In this document: piece after piece, positions 27,624-36,207 of the stretch
How positions within the stretch are numbered: the first letter of the stretch is position 1
Layout: every line of letters begins with the position of its first letter
NCBI GenBank assembly: GCA_024275165.1
Contig: JAJRZQ010000029.1
Span: 5,952 to 69,951, forward strand
Source of the DNA: a bacterium
GTDB taxonomy: Bacteria; SAR324; XYD2-FULL-50-16
Reading direction: 5' to 3'
DNA: 64,000 bases
Position numbers and translations under genes: made by a program
Notes under the pieces: model-generated
The model's input: only the letters and a program-made list of their open reading frames with translations
The model's database searches: none
Told to the model about the DNA's origin: nothing

Positions 27624-30350
27624 ATGAATAGAGCGCGGCAAGGCTTCAACAGGCGAGCCCTGGGTTTGGTTGGGATCATGGTCTTGGTGACCTTGATCAC
27701 CAATTTTATAGCGATTTATATTCATTTTAACGCGGTGCTGGAGGGGCAGCAGACCCGTTTGCGCGAATGGGCGCAAATGCAAGCTTATCTACTGGAAGCC
27801 CGGATTGGGCTCCAGCAGGCCAACCGTAAATTATCTCCTTTTTTGTTCAGCTTTGCCCAGGCCCAGGAATCCCTTGCCTCGGTTTCAGGCCACGGTAAAT
27901 CCCCTACCTTGATTCTAGCCCAAAAAGAGGGTGATTCGATTCGTTATCTCGTAATCAGCCCATCCCCTGCAAAAGCAGAGACTCGCTCCCTCCCCTGGCA
28001 GAGTGAGTTTGCTCTTCCTTTGCGCTTGGCCCTGCAAGCAAAGAGCGGAGTCGTGCGGTCGATCAATGTAAAGCGTCAGTCTGTTCTGGCCGCTTATGAA
28101 CCCATTCAGGCGCTTGAGGTCGGACTGGTGGCGCAAATTGAGCTGCGAGAGATATACCGCCCCTTGATCGGCTATGCTTTGAAGCTGATCGCGGTCAGTT
28201 TGTTTTTTATTTTACTCGGTGCCCGTTTTTGTTTTGTTTGGTTTAATCCTGTACTCCATGCCCTTGCCCAAGAGGTGAAAGATAGCAAAGACAAGGAAGA
28301 AACCTCGATATTTCAAGAGAAAAAACTTTCTCGCGTCTTGACCTTGGCCAACATGGGCAGTTGGGAGTGGAGGCGGGAAGATTCCTTTTTCAGTTTTTCC
28401 AAAGAGTTGCAAGAACTTTTAGGGTTAACGGTGCAAGAGCGACAATCTCCCTATGAAGCTTTTTTGGCTTGCATTCATCCAGAAGATCGCGATCAATTTC
28501 AGTTTGCCTTAGACCAAGCGATGAGTAATGGGATGAATTTTTCTCTCGATCATCGAGTGGTGACCGCTTTTGGGAAAGCTTTATATGTTCATTCAACGGG
28601 GGAAGTGGTTTGGGACGCAGAGGGGGTGCCGAGTAAAATGCTCGGGATCATGCAAGATATTACCGAATCCAAATCCGCGACCCAGCGCATTCAACTTTTG
28701 GCCACGGTTTTTGAAAACGCCCAGGAGGGGGTGGTAATCACGGACCATCAAAACCACATTATCGAGGTGAACCCAAGTTTTGAAAAGATCACCGGTTTTA
28801 CCTTTGCCGAAGTCAAAGGGCACAATCCCAAACGGTTGAGTTCGGGGCGTCATAAAAAACCCTTTTACCAAGCCATGTGGGCTAGCATTCAAGAAACCTC
28901 GACTTGGTCTGGTGAAGTTTGGGATCGGAAAAAGTCGGGGGATATTTACCCTAAACATTTGAATATTACGGCCTTTAAAAATGAAATCTCAGGCAAAACC
29001 AATTATCTTGGGGTTTTTTCTGATATTTCACAACAAAAAGAAAACGAAGCCAAATTGGCCCAGATGGCTTATTATGACCCCTTGACCAACCTGCCCAATC
29101 GGAGCTTTTTCATTGCCGACATGATTCGGGAACTGCAATTAGCAGAACGAGCCCAAATCAGTTTGGCCGTACTCTTTTTAGATCTGGACCGGTTTAAGCA
29201 TGTCAATGATTCCTTTGGGCATCAAGTGGGGGATCAATTATTGATTCAAGTAGCTGCAAGATTAAAAGAAGCCTTACGGGAGTCAGACCTGATCGCTCGA
29301 TTAGGCGGTGATGAGTTCGTGGTTTGCTTGAGGAATATCGAAGACCCGGCTGACGCGGGTCAAGTGGCCCAAAATATCTTACAGGCCCTACACCGCTCTT
29401 TTAATTTAGAGGGGCATTTAGTGTATATCAATACCAGCATTGGGATCAGTCTTTACCCCCAAGATGGCTCTGAACCCGGTGTGTTGATTAAGAATGCCGA
29501 TTCGGCCATGTATCTCTCGAAGGAAAAAGGGAAGGGGATTTTCAGCTTTTTTACCCAAGCCTTAAACGAAAAGGCCCAAAAGCGAATTTTTCTCGATTCC
29601 AGCCTCCATCAAGCTTTAGAGCAGGATCAGTTTTTTTTGCAATATCAACCGCAGGTTGAAATCGCCACAGGTCAGATTGTCGGGTTAGAGGCTCTGATTC
29701 GTTGGCGGCATCCCACCCGTGGGTTGATCTCTCCCGTTGATTTTATTGCTCTTGCTGAAGAAACGGGGCTCATTGTCCCCATTGGGGATTGGGTATTGCA
29801 AGAGGCTTGCGCCAAGACTAAACAATGGCAAGACGCGGGTTTAAAGCCGGGAGTGATTTCGGTCAATGTTAGTCAAAAGCAATTTGCTCGGGGGGATATC
29901 TTACAGAGCGTTACTCGTACCTTAAAGCAAACGGGGCTTGATCCGAAGCAATTGAAATTGGAACTGACCGAGAGCCTTTTCATCAAGGGTACGAACCATG
30001 CTATTGAAATTCTGCATCATATTCGCGACTTAGGGGTGGGTTTGAGTATTGATGATTTTGGTACCGGTTTTTCCAGCCTTAGTTATTTGAAAAATATCCC
30101 CCTAACGGATTTAAAGGTAGATCAATCCTTTGTTAAAGGGCTTTTGCAAGATTCCCGCATCGCTGAGGCAATTATCTCCTTGGCGAAAAGTTTGCACCTT
30201 TCGATTATCGCTGAAGGGGCGGAGGAAAAGGCGCAGGTCGATTTTTTAAATCAATTGGGCTGTCAAAGAATTCAAGGTTATTATTATTCCAAACCCCTGG
30301 AAGAAAAAGACCTGCTTCCCCTGCTGCGCCAAGGGAAAATTATGGTTTAG
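27624..30350 (+). CDS. Membrane PAS-PAS-GGDEF-EAL c-di-GMP enzyme
   Basis: 908 residues. TM1 at about 10-32, an extracytoplasmic segment to about 180, TM2 at about 182-204, PAS at about 235-350, PAS at about 355-475, GGDEF at about 485-640 and EAL at about 660-905. The GGDEF active site is intact (ARLGGDEF), preceded by the inhibitory I-site R-E-S-D. The EAL domain has LEALIRWRHP, the DDFGTGFSS loop and LKVDQSFVKG; EVE is replaced by EGAEE. Both domains look active, so the protein may make or degrade c-di-GMP in response to its signal. Co-transcription with the chemoreceptor upstream is likely. Confidence 0.93.
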   Translation: MNRARQGFNRRALGLVGIMVLVTLITNFIAIYIHFNAVLEGQQTRLREWAQMQAYLLEARIGLQQANRKLSPFLFSFAQAQESLASVSGHGKSPTLILAQKEGDSIRYLVISPSPAKAETRSLPWQSEFALPLRLALQAKSGVVRSINVKRQSVLAAYEPIQALEVGLVAQIELREIYRPLIGYALKLIAVSLFFILLGARFCFVWFNPVLHALAQEVKDSKDKEETSIFQEKKLSRVLTLANMGSWEWRREDSFFSFSKELQELLGLTVQERQSPYEAFLACIHPEDRDQFQFALDQAMSNGMNFSLDHRVVTAFGKALYVHSTGEVVWDAEGVPSKMLGIMQDITESKSATQRIQLLATVFENAQEGVVITDHQNHIIEVNPSFEKITGFTFAEVKGHNPKRLSSGRHKKPFYQAMWASIQETSTWSGEVWDRKKSGDIYPKHLNITAFKNEISGKTNYLGVFSDISQQKENEAKLAQMAYYDPLTNLPNRSFFIADMIRELQLAERAQISLAVLFLDLDRFKHVNDSFGHQVGDQLLIQVAARLKEALRESDLIARLGGDEFVVCLRNIEDPADAGQVAQNILQALHRSFNLEGHLVYINTSIGISLYPQDGSEPGVLIKNADSAMYLSKEKGKGIFSFFTQALNEKAQKRIFLDSSLHQALEQDQFFLQYQPQVEIATGQIVGLEALIRWRHPTRGLISPVDFIALAEETGLIVPIGDWVLQEACAKTKQWQDAGLKPGVISVNVSQKQFARGDILQSVTRTLKQTGLDPKQLKLELTESLFIKGTNHAIEILHHIRDLGVGLSIDDFGTGFSSLSYLKNIPLTDLKVDQSFVKGLLQDSRIAEAIISLAKSLHLSIIAEGAEEKAQVDFLNQLGCQRIQGYYYSKPLEEKDLLPLLRQGKIMV

Positions 30351-30567
30351 GGACCCCTCTGAAAAACTCCTTGCCTACCGCTTGCTCAAGCGGTAGGTTC
30401 GTGCCCTTCGGGCTGAGGATAGCCCTTGGGGCGCGTCGAGTTTTTCGGTCTTTTCGGTGGGGAATAAAATCCATAACCTCAACGCGAATCAATAAGTTAA
30501 ACTTTTTGTTTTGGCAAGGCGTCCCTGCCTTGCTGGGAAACTCCGCGTTTTTCAGAGTTTCCTTAGA
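30351..30567. other. 217-bp convergent intergenic region with five perfect stems
   Basis: It lies between two convergent genes. Seen directly: GAAAAACTC (30361-30369) with GAGTTTTTC (30438-30446); inside it an 11-bp stem CCTACCGCTTG (30374-30384) with CAAGCGGTAGG (30387-30397) and a short GCCC/GGGC hairpin at about 30403-30413. Downstream are GCAAGGC (30514-30520) with GCCTTGC (30527-30533), and GGAAACTC (30536-30543) with GAGTTTCC (30555-30562). The first three nest like a multibranch RNA. No long T-run follows, so they are not ordinary terminators. Confidence 0.5.
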
Positions 30568-31677
30568 TTAATAAAAATAGAGCGCGAAACCAAAGCCTAG
30601 GGTGGAGTCCGCAAAGAGTTTGCTCTCGATGAGAGTCGGGTCGAGGGGGGTAGCGCTCTTTTCGAGCAAATAGGAAGTTTCCGCAAGCTTTAGGTTAAAG
30701 TCGAGGTTGCTGTCGTACATGATTCCAAAATTCAATTCGACGACACGCACTTTACGGCGTGAAAGGTAATGGGCCGCTATGGCCTCTTGCAGCTCGGTTT
30801 TGACCCGTTTTTCTAAGCTGATTCCCCGTCCATCCCATTGCAGTCGGTATCCATAGCGATAGCCTTGACTTTTTTCCATACTGTAAAAATTGGACTGGTC
30901 TGCCGCTAGGTTAAACTCTAACCCTCGCTGTTGGCGCTGCATGGAATAAAAGAAGCGGCTGCCGTTTTTTAAGCCATAGCCTAAGGTGCCTTGAGCTAAG
31001 TTCATTTTATAGTCTGCCGGGGCGGCCAAGCTGTCGCCTTCGATGCGGCTTTGTCCCACTTGCCGGAGCAGTAATTCGCTATACAAGCCTTCTCGGTTTA
31101 AGGGCCGCTGGTGAAAATGAACCCCCTTAAACTGGCCTTGCAACTCATAAGAGAGATTAAAGAGGCTTTGGCTTTGTTCAATCCGCCTTGTTTCTTTCAT
31201 GGTCCCCTGAAATATCCCGATTTCCAGCCCTAAAGAGGGCCATAATAGGCCCGCGGATTGATTGCTCTCCATAAATTCGGAGTTGTCGTTGAAAAAATAA
31301 AAGGGGTTGAGAGCGGTTGAGGTCGGGATATTCAAATAAGTATTGCTTTTTTGCCCACTTTGGTCGCCGCGCAAGAAGAAATAACCCAAGGGCAACAGCA
31401 GGCTCGCTTGGCCAAGGGTATCATTGGCGCTGTACTTGTTTCCCGCTTGATTGACTTCAAAGGCTTGGTTGTTATAACTCGCCGCGCCAGCTACAACAGC
31501 TTGAAATTTAAAGGCTCCCCCTCGGCTGAGGAGGTGATCCTTACGGGGGGTTTGCCCATCGGGATTGGTTTCTCTTAAGTTTTCCTGATAGTAGTATTCG
31601 AACTCCATTCCCGTTTCTGCAAACAGAGGAACGGAGAGAGCGAGTAAAACACAAACAAGGAGAATCGCGCTTCTCAT
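30568..31677 (-). CDS. Predicted outer-membrane beta-barrel protein
   Basis: 369 residues, not assigned to a named family. A clear Sec signal peptide (hydrophobic 3-18, cut after LFAE or nearby) is followed by a chain of alternating aromatic and polar strands with no long hydrophobic helix. It ends in an aromatic residue (ALYFY), the usual barrel C terminus. These are features of an integral outer-membrane protein, perhaps a porin or a biofilm-type barrel. It is convergent with the GGDEF-EAL gene and stands alone. Confidence 0.75.
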   Translation of the reverse strand: MRSAILLVCVLLALSVPLFAETGMEFEYYYQENLRETNPDGQTPRKDHLLSRGGAFKFQAVVAGAASYNNQAFEVNQAGNKYSANDTLGQASLLLPLGYFFLRGDQSGQKSNTYLNIPTSTALNPFYFFNDNSEFMESNQSAGLLWPSLGLEIGIFQGTMKETRRIEQSQSLFNLSYELQGQFKGVHFHQRPLNREGLYSELLLRQVGQSRIEGDSLAAPADYKMNLAQGTLGYGLKNGSRFFYSMQRQQRGLEFNLAADQSNFYSMEKSQGYRYGYRLQWDGRGISLEKRVKTELQEAIAAHYLSRRKVRVVELNFGIMYDSNLDFNLKLAETSYLLEKSATPLDPTLIESKLFADSTLGFGFALYFY

Positions 31678-31743
31678 TACCGGATAGGAGTAGAAAGTTC
31701 ATCTCTCTATCGGATCAAAAGGGGGAAAACTTAAGTTAAAAAA

Positions 31744-32649
31744 TTATTCTTTTTGCGAAAGCACCTGAGCGGTCAATAAAACCAAGGAAATCCATACAAG
31801 ATCGGCAATGAAGAGGTGAAACATCTGCAAGCCCACCGGGGCCTTTAAAATCACATTAAAGCTGCCCACCACCAATTGCAGCAAAAAAATAAGGATGAGG
31901 TTGCGGCCTAATTTGCGGGTGGTCGGGTTGAGGCTGCGCCGTTCATAGCTGATGGCCATAAAGATAATATAAAAACCGGTTAAAACGGCAAAAATCGGAT
32001 GAAAGATCCGCAACTCGACTAAGACTTGAGCGGCAAGGTTATCGACCAGCAATTCCCCCATTTGATCTACGGGGAAGAGGGTATCGCCCAAGGCGGTAAC
32101 CGCGCCGCTCATGCCGATGAGGAAAAGGCACAAGATGGCGCCGCCTATTTTTTTGACATTTTTGCTCCATCCCTGGGCAACTGGGGCTTGCCCTCCGCTT
32201 GCCCACCAGGCGGTTAAACTGATGGCCCCGAGGAGTAAAAAGGTGTTGGTCAAGTGAATGGGCATGGAAAAAACCCGCGCCATGCTGACATCATCGGCAA
32301 CCAGTTCAAAGAGTACCAGCCCCGCGCCCAACCCCGCTTCGGTGAGCATCAAGAGGAGGCTCCAAGCCGAGGCTTTGCGGACTAAATGCCCTTTGGGGTA
32401 GGTTTTAAAGGCAAAAATCACCAAAAGAAGGACCCCCAGCAAAGCCAATCCGCTACTCAAGCGGTGGCTGTACTCGATGAGAGTTTGTGCCCCTGGGCTG
32501 CGGGGGATGACCTCGCCTTGGCACACGGGCCAATGGCGACCGCAACCGGCCCCTGAGCCGGTAGCCCGCACATAGGCGCCCCAGATGATGACTAAAAGAT
32601 TGTAGCTTAAAAAGCCCCAGGCATATTTGGCAAAAGCGTTTAGCGGCAT
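31744..32649 (-). CDS. ctaA: Heme A synthase (COX15/CtaA)
   Basis: Membrane enzyme that oxidises heme O to heme A for aa3-type cytochrome oxidase. 301 residues from ATG 32649, with GAGA upstream; an open frame extends to 32712 but its first 21 residues are basic and polar. About eight membrane spans. The N-terminal signature GAYVRATGSGAGCGRHWPVC holds the paired cysteines and precedes the heme-ligand region SHRLSSGLALL; later HLTNTFLLLG and the C-terminal half-repeat with HPIFAV and MFHL are visible. It stands alone; ctaB and the cta structural genes are not in the window. Confidence 0.92.
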   Translation of the reverse strand: MPLNAFAKYAWGFLSYNLLVIIWGAYVRATGSGAGCGRHWPVCQGEVIPRSPGAQTLIEYSHRLSSGLALLGVLLLVIFAFKTYPKGHLVRKASAWSLLLMLTEAGLGAGLVLFELVADDVSMARVFSMPIHLTNTFLLLGAISLTAWWASGGQAPVAQGWSKNVKKIGGAILCLFLIGMSGAVTALGDTLFPVDQMGELLVDNLAAQVLVELRIFHPIFAVLTGFYIIFMAISYERRSLNPTTRKLGRNLILIFLLQLVVGSFNVILKAPVGLQMFHLFIADLVWISLVLLTAQVLSQKE

Positions 32650-32822
32650 ATTAATTCTCTGTGTTTTAGATGTATCCTGAGCCTTTTGTTTTTTTTTTGC
32701 AAGCGCCAGCACCTTAATGTAGCGGTTGGAGGTGTAAAATTCTCAGGAAAATCACTTTAATGAATCAGTTTTTTTTGTCATAGTATAAAGGAAAGAATCT
32801 GAGTTTTTGCAAGGAGTGTGCA

Positions 32823-34541
32823 ATGGTTGTAGGCAAAAAGCTTATTTCAAATAATGCTGTTAATCTTTTGGTATTACTTGGTTTTATTGGTTATTTCTCC
32901 TGGAGTTTGGAACAGGTTGAAACTCAGGTGGAACGAACCCAAACCAAAAGCTCGGTTTTTATGCGCAAGGCCTTGCGCGCGGAAAACGCGGTGATCGAGG
33001 TTCAGCAGTACCTTTCGGATATTTCCGCGACCCGCGCGACCAATGGTTATGACGATGGACTGAGGCAAGCCGAAAAGAGCGCCCAAAAATTTTATCAATT
33101 GACCGGTGATTTTTTGACCCGCTTTCGGGCTGAAAAGGATTCGCCAAGCATTGCCTTGGTAGAAGAAATCAACAAAAGTTTTGAACGATATTACCGTATC
33201 GGCAAAAAAATGGCCCAGGTCTACATCAACCAAGGGCCGGCGGGGGGGAACCGCTTGATGTCGGACTTTGATCTAGCGGCGAGTCAACTTAAGGCAAAAA
33301 CTGATCGCTTGGTAGAGGCTCAAGATCAAGAGTTGGAAAGTTCCATGACCATGATCCATCGTCTTGTAACCCGGCTGATGAATATGATGCTCGGGGTCGC
33401 GGTGGTGGCATCGCTTTTTGCCTTGGGGTTTGGTTATTTATTATACAATTCAATTGTTTCCCTTTTGGTGACCTTGGTCAACGACTTGACCCATTCTTCG
33501 GAGCAAATTACCGGCGCTGCCGAAGAAATCAGTAAGTCTTCGATTCAGCTTTCTCAAGGGGCGACCGAGCAGGCGGCCAGTTTAGAGCAAACCTCGGCGG
33601 CTATAGAGGAGTTGGCCAGTCAAACCAAAGAAAACGCGAGTTCCGCCACCTCGGTAGCGAGCAGTATGCAAGATGTTTTATCCATGGTGCAAGCCTCGGT
33701 GGATATCTCTCAAAAAGCGGCTCAGCTGGCTCAGGACGCGCAAGGTTCCAGCAAAAAAGGAGTGGATACCATGGATGAAATTTCCAAGGCGATGAAACAA
33801 ATTGGAGAGGGCAGTGAGCGCATTGTCGATATCATTGAGGTGATTAATGATATCACCCATCAAACCAAAATGCTTTCGACCAACGCCGCGATTGAGGCGG
33901 CCCGGGCAGGGGAGCAGGGTAAAGGTTTTGCGGTTGTCGCCGATGAGGTGAGTAAATTGGCGGAAAACTCCAAAACAGCGGCAAAAGAAATCGAATCCCT
34001 GATTAAAGCCAGTGTGCGCAGCAGCCAATTGGGGGCGGAAAGATCCCATCAAGGTCAAGAGGTGCTGCAAGAGATCTATACCCGCAGTCAGGATGTCTCC
34101 GGATTGATGGCAGAAACCTTGGAGTCAAGCCACCTCCAAGCGCAGCAGATTGAGCATATCGCTCATCAGATCAACAATATCCAGCTTTCTTCAACCGAAC
34201 AGGCCAGCGGCGTGGCAGAGGTCAGCCGGGCGATTGTTGAAATTGAGCAGGTGACCCAGGGCAACGCGGCGAGTTCGGAAGAGGCCGCTGCCGCTGCGGA
34301 AGAGTTGGCGGCGCAGGCGAAAATGATGCGGGAGTTGGTGGCGCACATCGCTGTTTTTGTGGGAACCCGGCATAGCCAAATCCCTTCTTGGGAAAAGAAG
34401 GAAACAGCCCCCGCCCCCGCGAGCGCCGCTCTTTTGCCTCAGCCTAAAGCCAAACCCAGTTCCGCATCAGGGCCCATGGGCTCGCGTCATGTGAAGCCGA
34501 CGAAGGCGATCCCTCTTCGCGATGATTTTAAGGAATTTTAA
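32823..34541 (+). CDS. Methyl-accepting chemotaxis protein, four-helix-bundle type
   Basis: 572 residues. TM1 at about 10-28, an extracytoplasmic helical domain to about 185 (about 155 residues, the length of a 4HB sensor), TM2 at about 187-212, HAMP, then the coiled-coil signalling domain with the canonical tip [23 protein letters not shown]. The C-terminal tail is proline/alanine-rich and ends DDFKEF, with no NWETF-type CheR-binding pentapeptide. An AAGGAG ribosome-binding site lies 7 nt before the ATG. It is convergent with the DsrE-like genes. Confidence 0.93.
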   Translation: MVVGKKLISNNAVNLLVLLGFIGYFSWSLEQVETQVERTQTKSSVFMRKALRAENAVIEVQQYLSDISATRATNGYDDGLRQAEKSAQKFYQLTGDFLTRFRAEKDSPSIALVEEINKSFERYYRIGKKMAQVYINQGPAGGNRLMSDFDLAASQLKAKTDRLVEAQDQELESSMTMIHRLVTRLMNMMLGVAVVASLFALGFGYLLYNSIVSLLVTLVNDLTHSSEQITGAAEEISKSSIQLSQGATEQAASLEQTSAAIEELASQTKENASSATSVASSMQDVLSMVQASVDISQKAAQLAQDAQGSSKKGVDTMDEISKAMKQIGEGSERIVDIIEVINDITHQTKMLSTNAAIEAARAGEQGKGFAVVADEVSKLAENSKTAAKEIESLIKASVRSSQLGAERSHQGQEVLQEIYTRSQDVSGLMAETLESSHLQAQQIEHIAHQINNIQLSSTEQASGVAEVSRAIVEIEQVTQGNAASSEEAAAAAEELAAQAKMMRELVAHIAVFVGTRHSQIPSWEKKETAPAPASAALLPQPKAKPSSASGPMGSRHVKPTKAIPLRDDFKEF

Positions 34542-34560
34542 AACTGCTTTGCGGGACTCC

Positions 34561-34857
34561 CTATAAAAGGATCACCTTGTCGCATTGTTGGTGCAAAATA
34601 GCATTGTTCAACTGGGTGCCTTTTTTGATTTTTTTGGGCAAGTTGTCTATGGGAACCTTCAGTTTTTTTGCGCTATATTCGCAAAAGGAGATGGCGACTT
34701 TTTCTGCAAAGGCTAAAACCTCGGGGTCTTCTAAAAGCAAGGTGCCGAAATCATTGATAAACCAACGAACCTCCCAACCCCTGTTTTTTGCCCCTTGCGT
34801 CAAGCCCAAAAGAGCTTCTTTATTGATTTCGTTTAAAACAAAAAATCCGAGTTTCAT
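34561..34857 (-). CDS. DsrE/TusD-like small protein (Cys-containing)
   Basis: 98 residues. The fold pattern of the DsrE/F family is visible: beta-strand KLGFFVLNE, alpha, GWEVRWFINDFGTLLL, and then VAISFCEYSAKKL, where the Cys-x-x-Ser pattern matches the reactive-cysteine region of the DsrE superfamily. Third gene of a three-gene set; its ATG overlaps the middle gene's stop by 4 nt (ATGA). The family includes TusBCD, DsrEFH and membrane-free sulfur carriers. Which sulfur acceptor it serves cannot be told. Confidence 0.7.
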   Translation of the reverse strand: MKLGFFVLNEINKEALLGLTQGAKNRGWEVRWFINDFGTLLLEDPEVLAFAEKVAISFCEYSAKKLKVPIDNLPKKIKKGTQLNNAILHQQCDKVILL

Positions 34858-35039
34858 TGGTGCCCCGTTACTTGCCAGGAGATGACTCGATCTGCCTTTT
34901 CAATGGTATCTAAAATTTCATTCCAATTTTTATTGACTCTTAAATCAATAATTTGGACACTGTGTACTTTTTTTTGCTCATCTAAGATTGTCTGCAGGTC
35001 CGCGCTCAAGTCGCTATTAATGATGTATAGCAATTTCAT
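34854..35039 (-). CDS. Mini DsrE/TusB-like protein
   Basis: 61 residues from ATG 35039, which lies 1 nt after the stop of the upstream gene; the open frame extends to 35066 within that gene. Pattern: strand MKLLYIINS, helix, VHSVQIIDLRVNK, helix, DRVISWQV. This resembles a shortened TusB/DsrH subunit, which is the smallest of the TusBCD set. It has no cysteine. The short length is unusual for the family, so it could be a structural partner only. Confidence 0.65.
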   Translation of the reverse strand: MKLLYIINSDLSADLQTILDEQKKVHSVQIIDLRVNKNWNEILDTIEKADRVISWQVTGHQ

Positions 35040-35040
35040 A

Positions 35041-35307
35041 TCAGTAAAAGAGTAGAACTTGATCAAAACCCAACAAACTTTGACTTAGTTTGTTTAGGGA
35101 TAAAGCGTTTCCCTCCCCAGGATAAAAATGTACCGGAATTTCCATCTCCTTGACCTGCAAGAATTGTTGCTGGGCCATTCCGTCGGTACTGATCTTTTGG
35201 CTTACTACAAAAATCTCGACTTGATCATCAAGCAAGAGCAAACCGAGCGCAACGCGAAACGCCTCTCCTTGACGGTCTTTGGTAATGACTGCATAGCGTT
35301 TTGGCAA
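35041..35307 (-). CDS. DsrE-like small protein, first of three
   Basis: 88 residues starting at TTG 35307, supported by an AAGGAG ribosome-binding site 6 nt upstream. Fold pattern: strand KRYAVITKD, helix FRVALGLLLLDDQVEIFVVSQKIS, and C-terminal FDQVLLFY, as in DsrE/TusD proteins. It has no cysteine, so any sulfur transfer would depend on the third protein of the set. It heads an operon with a plausible promoter at 35321-35351 on the minus strand. Confidence 0.7.
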   Translation of the reverse strand: MPKRYAVITKDRQGEAFRVALGLLLLDDQVEIFVVSQKISTDGMAQQQFLQVKEMEIPVHFYPGEGNALSLNKLSQSLLGFDQVLLFY

Positions 35308-35320
35308 GTTTTCTCCTTAT

Positions 35321-35351
35321 AATATATTTTTCATAAGTCAGCGTATTTCAA
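35321..35351 (-). promoter_or_regulatory. Likely promoter of the DsrE-like operon
   Basis: Read on the minus strand: TTGAAA (35351-35346), 19-nt spacer, TATATT (35326-35321), just ahead of the ribosome-binding site. The spacer is long, so this is tentative. Confidence 0.35.
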
Positions 35352-35562
35352 CAGAAATAAATCAAAGTCACAACCTAATTTAACCTAACTTGACAGAAAA
35401 TTAAGCTTTAACCAAGCCATTTCCCCCTTTCTTTCAATCGGCTTAAGGAGTGGAAAGGGGCTTGCGATTTTTTTTTAAAACTCACAAAATATAACAAAGT
35501 TTTAGGTTCCTCTTTCGGTCCTCTATGTTTTTCCATTGTTCAACGCTTCCCCCCCCTTGCAA

Positions 35563-36192
35563 ATGCCGCAAATTGAGGAAATTCGCTATCAACTCGTTAA
35601 CGCCGACTTAGGGGCAGAAGGTCAAAATTTTTTAAAAAGCAAGGTTTGTGAATATTTTGACGAACTGAAAGCCAAAAATCCCCTTATAGATTATAAAGCT
35701 CAATACATCCTTAACCCGGACCAGCGGCCTTTAGGCTCGGTATTGCTGGCCAATCCTCGTTTTGATCTCATTTTTTCCGGTTTCAATGTTACCCGAAAAG
35801 ATGTGGAGAAAACGAACCAAGCGAGCGCTCAAGCCTTAGTCACTGAAGAAATGGGGCCGGAGCTGCAAATCGACCCGACCTTGAGGTTTCCCGCCTATCA
35901 AGAACTGTTGCGCTTGCAGCAAAGGGGGAGCTTTAATTTCAAGTATCTCTATTTTGTGGGGGATCTCAATCAACGCATTCGTGAATTTCTCCAATACGGC
36001 TTTGTCCTTTCCGCTCGTTTTTTTCAAGACGCCCAGCGTAGCCGGAGGGGGGAAGTCGTTCCTTTAAAGGATATATCCCAATTGCCGAAACTCGGCGCCA
36101 CGCCAGAAGAAGGAAAACTTGATTTATCTAGGATCAGTGAATTGACCCTGGGAGAAATTCGGTTTCATGGCGTGGTCAATCTGTTGGAGTAG
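35563..36192 (+). CDS. Unknown 209-residue protein, first gene of the 35.5-41.8 kb operon
   Basis: Not recognised. ATG 35563 and TTG 35536 are in the same frame; neither has a ribosome-binding site. Soluble mixed alpha/beta protein, no signal peptide. The C-terminal part has two repeated-looking strands (LTLGEIRFHGVVNLLE). Residue pattern DLGAEGQNFLKSKVCEYFDEL suggests an amphipathic N-terminal helix. It lies 15 bp before the 1080-residue gene and should share its transcript. A role with that partner is inferred only from position. Confidence 0.65.
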   Translation: MPQIEEIRYQLVNADLGAEGQNFLKSKVCEYFDELKAKNPLIDYKAQYILNPDQRPLGSVLLANPRFDLIFSGFNVTRKDVEKTNQASAQALVTEEMGPELQIDPTLRFPAYQELLRLQQRGSFNFKYLYFVGDLNQRIREFLQYGFVLSARFFQDAQRSRRGEVVPLKDISQLPKLGATPEEGKLDLSRISELTLGEIRFHGVVNLLE

Positions 36193-36207
36193 CAAGGGCA
36201 CTTTCAT

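Noticed and set aside
30361-30562. CRISPR array or rRNA/tRNA
   Set aside because: The stems differ in sequence and spacing, so no repeat-spacer layout exists, and no tRNA or rRNA consensus is seen.
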